Source of the DNA: Mermis nigrescens
Taxonomy: Eukaryota > Nematoda > Enoplea > Mermithida > Mermithidae
Length of the DNA stretch: 64,000 bases
Direction of reading: 5' to 3'
NCBI GenBank assembly: GCA_036768485.1
Contig: JAVLUZ010000151.1
Span: 2,365,330-2,429,329 of the forward strand
The notes beneath the pieces are model-generated. The model worked only from the letters and a program-made list of their open reading frames with translations, ran no database searches and had not been told where the DNA came from. How positions within the stretch are numbered: the stretch's first letter is position 1; every line of letters begins with the position of its first letter. A program made the position numbers and the translations under genes. This document shows positions 52,822-64,000 of this stretch, in pieces.

Positions 52822-55800
52822 TCGCTCAATCAAACTTTTTTCTTTGATAAATAAGGCTTTACAGGGTTGCATCGCTAATTCTAAGGAACAACAGCAAATT
52901 CGTGATCTTTGTCATAAATATAATTCGATATTCGCTTTAAAAGGCGAACCACTCGGTTGCACTCCGCTTGTTAAGTATCATATCGACACAGGGGATAATC
53001 CCCCTGTTGTAGGTAAAACTTATCGTGTCGAACACGCGCGCCGACAAGCCATGCAAAGAATAATCAATGAAATGATAGCGGAAAAAGTCGTCAGGCCAAC
53101 AACAAGCCCCTGGGCCAGTCCTTTGTTTTTAATTGGGAAAAAAGATGGTTCCCTCCGCCCAGTTGTGGATTATTGCTGACTAAATGATGTGACAAAAACT
53201 CAGATTTATCCTCTACCTCAAATTGACGATTATTTTGATGCCCTAGGGTCTGCAGCTTACTTTAGTACGCTAGACTTAAAATCTGGGGATTGGCAGATTC
53301 CCCTTGATGAAAAATTGCGTGAAAAAACTGCTTTTATCTGTCCCGTAGGTCACTATGAATTCGAAGTGTTACCTTTTGGTTTAAAAAACGCCTCCGCCGA
53401 TTTTCAGCGCCTTATGGAGCTCGTTCTCGCTGGTTTAAATTGGAAAACCTGTCTCATATATATCGACGATATGATTGTGTTTTCGTGCACGTTTTCAGAG
53501 CATCTTAAAGATCTAGAAGATGTTTTTCGTGCGCTACAAAATGCAAACTTAAGGGTTAAACCAGAAAAATGTCATCTAGCTCATGCAGAAGTCCAATTTT
53601 TGGGCCATTGCATAAGTTCGCTAGGTATTGCTCCTGACTTAACTAAAATTGCAGATTTGATCAATTTTCCAGTTCCTAAAATGGTGAAAGCTTTGCAGAA
53701 ATTTCTTGGTCTAGTACAATGGTTCAAAAAATTTGTAAAAGATCTCGCGAAAATCACAAAACCTCTTTTTCGTTTATTAAGAAAAGACGCGGAATTTCTT
53801 TGGACTGAAGAACATCAAAAAGCTTTTCAAACGTTAAAAGATGCCTTCACTTCACCACCGATTTTGCAGTTGCCCAAGTTCGATAATGATCATCAATTCA
53901 TTCTGACAACCGATGCAAGCAATTACGCGCTAGGTGCCATTCTTATGCAGAAACATCTTCCATCTAAAAATCGTTTTATCCTTGGTTATGCTAGCCGTGT
54001 TTTAAACTCGGCCGAATGCAACTATGCAACTTCTGAGAAAGAGGCTTTAGCGGTTGTCTGGGCAATCAAGCATTATAGGCATTATCTCTATGGCAAAAAA
54101 TTCATCGTAGAAACAGATCATCAGGCGCTTACTTGGCTCGTAAATGTAAAAGATCCTTCGAGTCATCTAAGACAATGGGGTTTAAAATTGCAAGAATACG
54201 AGTATGAGGTTGTTTATGTACCAGGCGCATATAACTGCACCGCGGATTTACTATCGCGTCATCCTAAGTACGATTGCGACGAACAACGTTATAAACTCGA
54301 ACGTAAACCCGTTGCTAATGTCCCTAACCTCAAATCTGAAGCATCTGAGTCTGACGACGACAACGAACTGCCTGATATAAGACAACCAACCATCGTGCCA
54401 AAACAGCAAGCTGCGCAAAAAGATCATCTGCCAGTTTTTTATGAACGAATTACCTTATCCAAAGCTGAAAAAGCAGAAATTTTGTCGCCTGCAAAACTCC
54501 TTACTGAGCAACGTCAAGATGAAGAGTTAAGTAAAATTTGCAAATCGCTCAACGACCTAACAACACGAAAATATTGTGACGAATTATTCTTGCTAAATAA
54601 AATCCTATATCGCAGATTTCAGCCTAAGCATGCAGCTAATACCATTCATCAGCTTGTCATTCCAAAATCGCTTCGTAGCTTCATCTTAACCGAATTTCAC
54701 AATTCCATTTTCGGAGCCCATTTCTCCGCGCAAAAAATCTTACCTGCGATTCAGCTCCGTTACTGGTGGCCTAGAATGGAGAATGATGTGCTTGCATGGT
54801 GTAAGAACTGTGAGGTGTGTTTGCAGCGTAAGATAGCGAATAATCCCACCGCCATACCTCTGCAGCCCATTGAAGTTTCAGCACCTTTTGAGTTAATCGT
54901 GTGTGACTGTCTGCATATACCACGCTCGACGTCCGGGAATGATCAAATTGTTGTTTTCATTGACTATTTTACTAAGTACGTTGAAGCGTTTGCAGTGTCT
55001 GGTACAAAAGCAGTCACCATCGCAAATCTATTATTGCGCGAAGTAATTCTTAGGCATGGCGTTCCAAAGCAATTTCTGACTGATCGAGGCTCAAATTTCA
55101 CATCAGCGCTAATTTTCGAAGTTTGCAAATTATTAAATGTCCAAAAAGTTTTCACAACTCCATATCATCCGCAGTGCGATGGGTTAGTAGAACGATATAA
55201 TCAAACACTCATCGATGGACTTTCTAAATTAAGCGCAAGAAATCAATACAATTGGGAACAATTTTTGGCTTTTGCTTTATTTGCGTATCGCGCAACGCCG
55301 CAGTCATTGACAAATATTTTGCCATTTGAAATGCTGTACGGTCGTGAACCTTCTTTTCCACTCGATATACAGCTATTAAGTGATCTCGCGTTGAATCCTA
55401 ATTTGCCTAATGTCGCTGAAAAATATCTTGCCGATTTAAAACTCACGCTTCTTAATTTGCACAATATTGCTAGCGAAAATCTTGCCAAAGCGTGTAGCCA
55501 TCAGAAAAAGCAGTATGACAAATCAGCGCGTGAAAGTAAATTTGCAGTCGATGATATTGTATATCTCAACAATAAAGCAGTGATTAAGCCCGAAATTGGA
55601 AAACTTTCACCTAAACAATTAGGTCCGTATCGCATCAAATCTTTGCCAACACCTGAAACGGCTCGCATCATCTATTTGCATAATCCTTTAATCGAACATG
55701 TAGTGCATCGTAATCGCCTCTTACCTGCCCCAAAGTTGCCCTATTCCGATCTCATTGCCGAAAAGTACACATATGTACCCGGTGATTTTGTTTTAGTTAA

Positions 55801-56059
55801 GTTACCGCGCCGACCACTGTGTCCAGCGTTAGTTATAAGTTTTGAGGAATTAGTGGGCCGGGAAAGGAATATGAGGGAGTGTGCGCCTGTTCGTTTGTTA
55901 ATTGGTGCTAAATCGGCACATGCCGTGCTCTTAACTAATATTACACCTTTTGCAGAGCCATGGCTGAGCAGCGTGCCCCAACAGAAGAGGACATCGTGGA
56001 CCAAGATCGTCCGACGTTTAGCCTCGGGAGCGACAACAACGCCGCCCATTTCCTCGTAG
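52784..56059 (+). pseudogene. pol: RT-RNaseH-integrase-PWWP-like of element B
   Basis: One TGA at 53177-53179, where A has an Arg codon. The rest is open to 56059. YIDD at 53459-53470, RNase H and integrase catalytic motifs, GPY/F and the PWWP-like tail (PGDFVLVKLPRRPLCPALVI) are present. Unlike A, there is no break at the SPWASPLFLIGKK junction. Arg-to-Cys/His/Gln changes are frequent. Confidence 0.9.
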
Positions 56060-59000
56060 CGCTCGAAGCTGCGGCTGCTGCAAAGCAGTATCGCGCAGAC
56101 GTAGTTCCTTTACAGATGCTATATTTCAAAAACGACGAACACATAACGCCAAATCTACGCGAGCCTTCACATCACGAGACGCCAAACCATTATAATCGCA
56201 TTTACGCCCAACGTAAGTGGTGGCTGGCAACAATGGACCGTATCCCGTTGTCAGCACCCTACGTGCCTGCCAATAACATTTGACGTACCGTAATGATTGA
56301 GACACACAAACAATCTTATAATGCAATACGCACACTTTTCAGGTCATCGAATCGTCTTAACAGCCAGTACTTCTTTGGCTTCGACTCCGAGCATGTTAAC
56401 GACCATTCGTTCATGCCCTACTGCATTTGGGAGCAATATTGGCAGCAGCTGGATCCCAACTACATGCGGGCCAACGGTCCTTTTGTTCGATACATTCAGA
56501 TCGCTGATGTTCGTGGCCACGTCTTTGTCTGGAATTTGGCTAGGTTTCCACAGCCCCCATTTGGGTTGGCGGAATTGCTTGAGACACCTTGAGGGATGTC
56601 TTTCTAGCTTGCCACGACCCCAGCAACAATAAAATCGCCTATTTCCACGTCTACGGCCCACATCACGCAGATGTAGTGGCTTATTTACAAAATCATGAAA
56701 GGTTTCCTCCATCGCGTTCTGTTTTCAGGGCTAATATTTTAGATACGCTGGTGATGAGCCGCTTTTTCATGGTCGAAAATTGTATCGATGCCAGAAATCA
56801 TCGCCTAAAAACATTAGCAGCCTTCTTTTTCGATATGCAGCCAGATTCCTCCGCAGTCACGTGGATTGGCCAGGCATGGAACATGCCTTTGACGGGTCCT
56901 AAGTTATGGTATCTCGTTTTAGACCCAATTTTCTTGCTTGATGTCTACATTCTCATCGATACGTATTTGCCAAACATAAGTTGAATTTCTCCTCGTCGTA
57001 TTCCGCCAGGTTTCACTTTTGAGGGTGACAAACGTTCTGTTCAGCCAGAGCCGCTATACATCAAGTTGTCAAAATTGCCGCCCAATATGTCCCAAAGGCG
57101 AAAAGCCATACGATGACATTTTTGCAGATCAACAACAGCTGATTCGGACGGCGAGGATCCAACGATGATTATTTTAGATGGCTACCAGTTAGATGACCAG
57201 GGTAGGCCGCCATTTCCGCCGCCTTCACAGCGTCCGCCATCGCCGACGCAGCAACAAGTTTTCGATGATATCATCGCCAATCTGTCATCGACATCGCGTA
57301 ATGTGCCTGAACCAATGGACACAAATGTTTTAGATAGGGTTCCAGTTGTGGCCGCAACCAGCGCTTTGCTGGGTCGGCCCCTGGATGTCAAAATTTTGCC
57401 TTTTGTTTCTCAACCACGCACTCGAAAGTCACGTTTTGAGCCCTTACAAGCTGTCCCAGCTTCAGTGGCTCCTCCTCCGCCTGCTTACTCGGCGCCGACG
57501 GATATCCAAAACATCATGGCCTCAATGACGTTGCCTTTTGCCGCCAAGCCATTGCCGTCGACGCGTATTCCTCAAATTTTGCAGTCCAAACCAACGGAAC
57601 CAGTTGTTCAAATTCCAGCTGAGCAGCTGATGCAGGTTCAGGATACCAAAGAACAATGGTGAACAACTGCCTACGCGAATTATTTTCAGGAAACCATGCA
57701 AGAGTTACAAGAAACAAGTCAACCTTGCTTGTCTATCCATAATTTTCTCAATTTTCGCGATTGGCTTGGACAAGAAGCAGGTTTGGAATTATACACGGGC
57801 CTATGTAACGATATTCAGCTGTGCTACAACGCAATGTACGCAAGTTATTTGCAATATTGTCAAATTTCCAATCCACCGGACAGGCCAGTCATTTTGCTAC
57901 GGTTACCCACGGACGTGGATCCAAATGAGGGTTTTAGGAATCAGGTTGCGCCGCATTTTATTACGCAGCCTTCTGTCTTTCATCGCCAGTTCTATCCAGA
58001 TCCGTTGTTCACGCGAAACCGCATGTTCATTACAACCGGCTACATGGTCTACGAAGTAAACATCCAATATGTCGCAAATCATCCGTTCCAGCCAACACCG
58101 CCACAAATGAACGTTCAAATTGGCGTCACAATTCAGCCTGAATTTTTCCGCACCGTATCCAGCCTCAGCCTGATTGTATGGCGCCGTTGTGTTTGACGAT
58201 GCGGCAAATGGTTGATATTTTCAAAGCATTTCGTGAATTTGAGAGAGAATACAAAACCACTTTCAGCCATGAACCGGTGTTTGCTACCGCGCACGTGTTG
58301 CAAGCTACATCACTGTTGCACTATATGGATCAACGTTTCTTCATCTTCGCGACGTTGCATGGCGACCCTGGAATCGCTTGGCGAATGTGTGAACAAATTC
58401 GACGGATGCTTTGTGCCGCGTTCTTTGGGCCGACTTACACTCAATTTCCGAGGGAAGCATTCGTGGAATTTCCTGAATTAGCAGAAGAAATTGAGGATCC
58501 GGTTGTGCTGCATCATGATATTCAGCTAATTTACAAAGCCACGGATCCAGACTTAACGGTGCCTGCCCAATTTGGTCGACACAAATCGCGCCAACACTCA
58601 TTGCATTATCTTCAGCAAAAACTGCCTGAGGAATTGGACAATATTCGCCAAAACCAGCAGAGATGCCAATCGCAGAAATGAGCTGCTGATTTGCAGAGCC
58701 CTAGTGGCCCCCAAGCGAAGAAATGACAAAACGTTACAGATCTTTCTTTACAGGCTCAGATCAATTTGCGCCAGGCCCGAATGATAATTGAGAAATCCGA
58801 ACGCGAAACTCAACCGATGCCATGATTGCCGCGCGTTACTGTTGCACGTAAGCCAGGCTCTTTAGCCGTGGCCTTTGAAATAAGATGTGAGGATCAGACC
58901 GCGTACTTGGAACGTTTGAGATCCTATCACGAAGCTATTCCTTTATTAAGGGCCAGCCAATATGTCCGGAACAAATACGAACAAACTCTACGAGTTTATC

Positions 59001-59917
59001 GAGCCAACAAAAACAAAAGGAGCGACGCGAGCGGCAAGCAATGATCTATTGCCAATTGGCGTTATTATTGAAGCCATCAGATAACAAACTCGGACCCTCT
59101 TCTTTGTCTCGTTTCAGGCAGAATCCGCCCCAGTTACCGGCAACATCGACGCCACATGAGCAATTGGAGCAGCAGTCACCGCAGCGATCTAGTGGAGGTT
59201 TTAGTCGTTTCCCCGTCTCCAATGCGTAGATCGCTGCGGCCCACTGGCAGCTCCGCTTGTCCTCCGCAGCAGCATCAGCCGCATTCAACCCCGCCGCCGC
59301 GAGCAGTGCAGCGCCAAAGGTCGCCGTTGCATCAGTGCAAAAGTTTTGGGCGTGGCTCATTACCAACGCATTGGTTGCAGCAGTCGACTGACAACGTCGG
59401 CAGTTATCAACAGCGGCAGCGCGAATCGTCGCAGCAGCGGTCGCCGCAGCGTCAACGCAAAGGTGTTGGGCATCACTCATCACCAACGCATTGGTTGCCG
59501 CGGTCAGCCATCAGCCTTGACCGGCCGCAGCACAAACGTTGTTCAATGTCCCGGTCAAACGAGTTTTGGGGTCAACAACAATCGCAACAATTGCGCTCTC
59601 ATTTGCGCGAAACTGGTAGTTTTGGGCGCTTTCCATCTCCACCGTGCCACAATCAAAATTTCGAGGATTTTCACCGTCCGGCTACTCCTTCTAGTCAGCC
59701 GCAAATTTATTATGGGTTCGGAGCACCATCGCCTGATGCCATTTTGTATGACAAACATCGCAGCCTGCGCGAACGGATGCAACCGCACATTAATTTATTG
59801 GATGAGGATCGCCCGTCGCATCACCGCCATATGGACTCTAGCAACTCGTCACGTCGCTCAATGTGGTCATCTTGCTTCTTTCCGATGTCGAAACCAGACC
59901 ACAAATGCCGCCAATAG
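55960..59917 (+). pseudogene. Exonuclease-containing extra gene of element B
   Basis: ATG at 55960 overlaps pol by 100 bases in the -1 frame, as in A. TGA at 56281, a one-base loss near 56585, further stops (56982, 57660) and a frame change near 58190. Exonuclease residues survive: Asp (56383) and Glu (56389) of FDSE, Asp at 56670, Tyr and Asp at 56910 and 56922. The half-proteins before and after 57660 are in one frame, showing the ancestral gene was single. The C-terminal part aligns with 23491-25470 of A and ends in SKPDHKCRQ. Confidence 0.85.
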
Positions 59918-60406
59918 CCATGTTTGGCTTGCATTCTATATTTGGACTCTGCGTTTGTGCCAATGGCCAGCAGCACACTATTCGTTGGATCAACGTCGTT
60001 TTATTCGCATTTTGTCGTAAAGCGTTCTTATTATAAAAACAACTAGTTCGCATTTCGTTATTCTTTGTGCCTTTAAATCTCATCTTTAATTTTTGTCTTT
60101 AAATTTTACGTAATCTCGTCATTTTAATCTCGTTGATTCCTGAACTTGCTCAGAGCAAGTGTGGCCTCATTTTATCTTAATTTTATCTAAAATCTACTTA
60201 ATTCTTCTTTTATTCAAATTTATTTTTCAGGTCTCCGCACTACTCGACAGAGGCTCAGTCATGGATTCAGCCGCCATACTTTTCAACTCAAAATTTTCTC
60301 CTTCCACAGGGGGCCCAACCTAAAAATTTCAATAAAATTACTCAAATTTTCCATTTGTTGGATCCCCAACAATTTTTCTTATATTTCTATAATTTTCATT
60401 CCAATT
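59918..60406 (+). other. 3' untranslated part of element B
   Basis: T-rich. Shares GACAGAGGCTCAGTCATGG with A. No gene. Confidence 0.5.
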
Positions 60407-60436
60407 AAAAAATTCGGCTCATGATCCGAATTTTTT
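60407..60436 (+). promoter_or_regulatory. Conserved hairpin before the polypurine tract (element B)
   Basis: Same perfect 11-bp stem as in A (25930-25959), loop CTCATGAT. Confidence 0.65.
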
Positions 60437-60439
60437 CCC

Positions 60440-60453
60440 GGTGAGGGGAGGAG
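60440..60453 (+). promoter_or_regulatory. Polypurine tract (element B)
   Basis: GGTGAGGGGAGGAG directly before the right LTR. Confidence 0.85.
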
Positions 60454-61690
60454 TGTAGATAGTGCATCTACACGTGCCATTACTTGTACGGCCTTTGTGC
60501 ACCTTTTTGTGCCAATTCCGACCATCCGGTCTTTTGGTTCCACTGTGGCGATCCAGCCATATTTTCAGATCGTCGATAGTATGACATGCGGAGGCATTCC
60601 GACCACGCAGTGTCAATTGGTTGGACTCTTGTCGCTATGTGTCGCGAGGGATACAAAGATGCGACCTTTTACTGTGGAACCCCCTACAAATCCCCTATCA
60701 ATTTTTACATTTAAAACATAGGTGACATGACAGCTATTCACATTGAGCCTGTGCGGAGACCCGAAAAATCTATGTGCAAGCAGCACCCATTTTTGTTATA
60801 AATACATTATACAATATTTTCTTTTTATATTACTGTAGGCCATTCCCCCCTACGATTATGAGTCTGATTAGTTGGTTGGTGGAGTTTAGCCTTTTGCGTT
60901 TTCGGTGTGTCGTTTCCGACTATCAGCGCCATTTCTTGTACATTGTTTTAATTCGGTAAAAGCACAAAAATCAACTGCCTAGAGGTGCAATATATCGCAG
61001 GTAGTTTGGATTTGGGATCAGGCCGGCCATAAATTTAATTCTTGCCGGATTTTGTTGGGTAAAACCTTTTATTTATCATTTCGTGCAAAATTCTTAATTC
61101 CTTTTTCAAACCAAAAATCTATAAAAATTATTACATAATTTTTATAGTAGATGACAGCCCCAATTAGAGCTCTTTGTTGTTGTGATTTAAGTACAGAGTG
61201 CTATTGGAACCGGAATTTAAAAGTAGTTTCGCCATAGGTAATCTGGTGCGAAACCTTTTCAATTCTTTTCGCGAAAAATTATTCTTTTGGTCTAAAAAGG
61301 TCCAAGGACCTAGGGCGAATACCGGGGTTATCTAATACTCCTGGTTAAGATCTGCGGTCGGTATCCTCCATCCCATAATCTCCATAAGTACCTGACCAAT
61401 TACGTCCGTGGAGATTTTAGGTAGTAGGTATTCAAGGTCATTTTGGAAGAGTGCAGGTTTTTACCGCAGCTTCTTGTCCAACGCTAGTTGTAGCATAGGT
61501 ACTTAGGTAAGCCCCGAAGGTACTTACTGGGGTTCGTTGCTTTCGTAGTTGTTGTGTGTTGGGTATCTTCTCTGACGGCGTGCTGTCGGTTTAGTTATCC
61601 GTACATACTTCAAGTACTAAATCAGCCAACTCATTTGCGCGCTAAGATACTCTAATAACTCGAAAGCGGGCGAAGCCCTCTTAAGTTACA
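60454..61690 (+). repeat. Right LTR of element B
   Basis: 1237 bp, TGTA...TACA. Differs from the left LTR by scattered substitutions and small indels. Confidence 0.95.
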
Positions 61691-63260
61691 GCTATAACGG
61701 GACACATTTGGAAGGTGCGGTTTTTTTAAGCACATTTGTCTAATTGAAAATTCGGATGTGCATTTTTTACACTAAATACCGAGTTTGTAATGAGCGTGTA
61801 AAGTTTTGGCGTAACCATACAACACACAAATCTGACGGTTCTTTCTTGGCGGAAAAACACGTTTTAACCTAATTTTTGATGACCAATTTCCCCGGTTTTC
61901 AATCGAGTCGTGTTAAACTATTGCAAAAATAAACTACGCCTCAAGGATCACAAATAGCATTTAGACGCATTTCTTTTAACATAATACTGAGTTAGATCTG
62001 GAAATGTAAAGTTTAAACTCTGGGTAAAAAAACTTGGTCTTTGTGCGTTGTTTGCCTGCCAACTTCTCTGCTTGTGAGTCTCGGATCGTCCTATTCTAAA
62101 AATGAAGCTTGTCTCAGGGATTACACATCGCATTTGGTCGCTTTTTTAAAACTCAGTACGGTTATACGGAGGTGTAAAATTTAGCTGGGTTAAAAAACCA
62201 TGCTTTTGGCGCGTTTTTGTCTATCGACTTTTCCGGTCATGAATCGGGTCGTACTAATTATTCTGCAAATAAAGTAGGTATATCAAAAGCATTTAGACAT
62301 CGCACTTTGACGCCTTTCTGTAATTCCGACACAGTGCTATAGTATGTTTCATATATTCGAGAGCTTTTTAGTGAATTTTTTAAGGGTTACAGTAAGCGAA
62401 AAAAGACGATTTACTGTAATTGGGCAAATCAGCTCAGTGGAAGCGAGTGGCTGGAATTCTTCCATTTTTAATGCACTAATCCGTCCATATAGATTTTATT
62501 TAGGCATTTAATCAGTGCTGGGACGTACTACAGTAAGTGCGCTAAATAAAAAGCTATCGGCTGGAATCGAAACCGGGTTGCTTCGACTACAAGCAGATGT
62601 CTTACCAATCTTAGTCTATTGTGTTTAAAGTGTTAAGTTAGGATAAGCTGAATGCACGATTGATCTGCTGGAAGACGAGAATAAATTATGCCGCAAAAAA
62701 TGTAATTGTAAAACCCTTCTTTGCTACGTAGCTACAGTGAGATCTAGCAACTTACAGTAAATAAGAAAGAAGATGTTACTGTAGCCTCCGAAAACATTAA
62801 CTGAAAAAGCTCTCGGATAAATGAAACAGACTATAGTTCTGGAGGTACTAAGTTACAACTGGGGTGGAAAAATACATTCTCGCCAGGGTTTTGTCCGTCT
62901 GTACTACGCATTGGGAAGCATAAAAGCACGTAGGCGCATTTAATTGTACCCAATATTGAGTTACTGTTGAGGTATAGAGTTTACACTACAAATTTATTTT
63001 GCTTCCAGAGCATTGCAGAAGCATTTTTTAATGTTCTTTGAAACGTCAGAATCATGAATCTGACTGCAATTTTTCTGTATTATTAGTATTTGTGTAATAT
63101 TTACACTGAAAAATAACTTGTTTTCAGAGCGTTGTGTGAGATTAATGCTTAACAATGTTCTTTGTAACGTCAGGATACGAATTTGACTTTAAATTTTCTT
63201 TGCACTCAATGGTTGTTTAAAGTTTACACCGAAAATGTTAATCTTAGAAAACCTGTTTCC
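61691..63260 (+). repeat. Repeat R, copy 2, right piece
   Basis: Homologous to 1585-2314 and 3512-4640, including ~180-bp degenerate tandem units (CGGTCATGAATCGGG near 62230) and GAGCATTGCAGAAG units near 63008. Contains extra sequence (about 62330-62820) not obvious in copy 1, including the tRNA-like segment. Confidence 0.6.
62553..62622 (-). tRNA. tRNA-like segment (pseudogene or SINE head)
   Basis: On the minus strand an A-box-like TAGACTAAGATTGG, a 5-bp anticodon stem TGCTT/AAGCA with a 7-base loop GTAGTCG (anticodon AGT, which would be Thr), and a B-box-like GGTTTCGATTCC. The acceptor and T stems do not pair properly and base 37 is a pyrimidine, so it is not a functional tRNA. Confidence 0.45.
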
Positions 63261-64000
63261 GGGGCCCTAAAATCACTGCAAGGGAAATTTTTCCATTCCA
63301 TCAAAATATAACCTATGTATGTGGCACAATCCGCGTTCCGCGAGCCCACTCTTACGCCGGAAAGATTCCTCCAAAAAGGAGCTTAAATAAGTTTATCCTA
63401 GGATACTCCGTATTTCCACACCTGGGTGAGAGGCTTTCCGGAAGCGAGGTAGGAAATTTCGCCATGGTATGCCCAACTTGGAGAACCCCCGTTTCAGGTC
63501 CTAACATGGTCATATTTATCTTCTACTCCTATTTTTTGAAAGACAAAGGGTTTACGCTGTCATTAAAGAAAATAAAATAATAAAGCGCTTAATTACATCA
63601 ATATTAAAAACTCACTTAGAGTAAAGACGAATCTGAATCTGTTTCAAAGGCACCTAGTCAGGAGGTATAATCTCAACGTTTAATCAGATACGTATGTAAA
63701 TCCAGCACAATGAATTTTTTAAATTAATGCACACGATATAAAAACTGAAAACTGTTCTGTCGTCTTGATTTTGAATTTTACTGAATTATTGAAATTATTG
63801 AATTTTGTTTAATCTACATAATTTTAAAATGAGATAGGTTGTGCCTACATACATATGTAGGTGTACATGTAGGTTCTATTACATATGGTGAAGCAATTCG
63901 TATCCTGCACACAAGCTGGCTATGTCCGCTTTAGTCATGAAAATTTATGCAGATTTATACCAACTGAATAAATGCATATACTTACCTGTACAATAGTCAT
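63261..64000. other. Terminal region, one GC-richer unassigned block
   Basis: 63320-63510 is markedly GC-richer than its surroundings and contains short self-complementary pieces (for example TCCAAAAAGGA). I do not recognise it. The rest is AT-rich with no gene. Confidence 0.4.

Larger units (their letters stand above)
47679..61690 (+). mobile_element. LTR retrotransposon B (sister subfamily, decayed)
   Basis: Same layout as element A: LTR, gag-protease, RT-RNaseH-integrase-PWWP-like, exonuclease gene, polypurine tract, LTR. Flanked by gcta on both sides (47675-47678 and 61691-61694). It sits inside repeat R, and the uninterrupted counterpart at 1548-1610 confirms the insertion point. The LTRs differ by many substitutions and small indels, so it is older than A. 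All genes carry stops or frameshifts. Confidence 0.95.

Overview
The window is metazoan nuclear DNA, most likely from an invertebrate with an AT-rich, repeat-loaded genome. It holds one host gene on the + strand, broken into 11 small coding exons across about 40.5 kb (1246-41776). The spliced reading frame gives 702 residues and is a clear FEM1 homologue (FEM1A/C type, nematode FEM-1 relative), the ankyrin substrate receptor of CUL2 ubiquitin ligases. A strong 3' splice site lies two bases before the start codon, which fits spliced-leader trans-splicing or a 5'UTR intron. A nematode is plausible, but the sequence alone does not settle the species.

Layout: 1-652 is the end of a transposon. 1246-13272 carries fem-1 exons 1-4, with introns full of short hAT-like elements. 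13620-27208 is a 13.6-kb Ty3/Gypsy-type LTR retrotransposon (element A) inside intron 4, flanked by (TA)n and in the same orientation as the gene. 27303-28465 is another terminal-inverted-repeat element between (TA)n tracts. 29449-41776 carries exons 5-11. 41777-47678 is intergenic repeat DNA. 47679-61690 is a second, decayed LTR element of a sister subfamily (element B). 61691-64000 is repeat DNA with a tRNA-like segment.

The most unusual content is in the two LTR elements. Besides Gag, protease, RT, RNase H and integrase, both carry a PWWP-like module at the integrase C-terminus, where chromoviruses carry a chromodomain. Both also carry a large extra gene in the env position. Its N-terminal half is a DEDDy 3'-5' exonuclease domain of the RNase D/WRN/EXD type. 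Its C-terminal half is conserved between A and B but unrecognised. A splice acceptor immediately upstream of this gene's ATG is present in both copies. Element A has near-identical LTRs (young) but three single-base frame breaks. Element B is full of stops and Arg-to-Cys/His/Gln changes of the CpG-decay type.

The rest of the non-coding DNA is mostly non-autonomous DNA transposons. For many I could find 8-bp target-site duplications (hAT hallmark). Three families carry expanded G/C-rich hexamer arrays just inside their ends, and several carry a GGCGCGAAGCGCC mini-hairpin.
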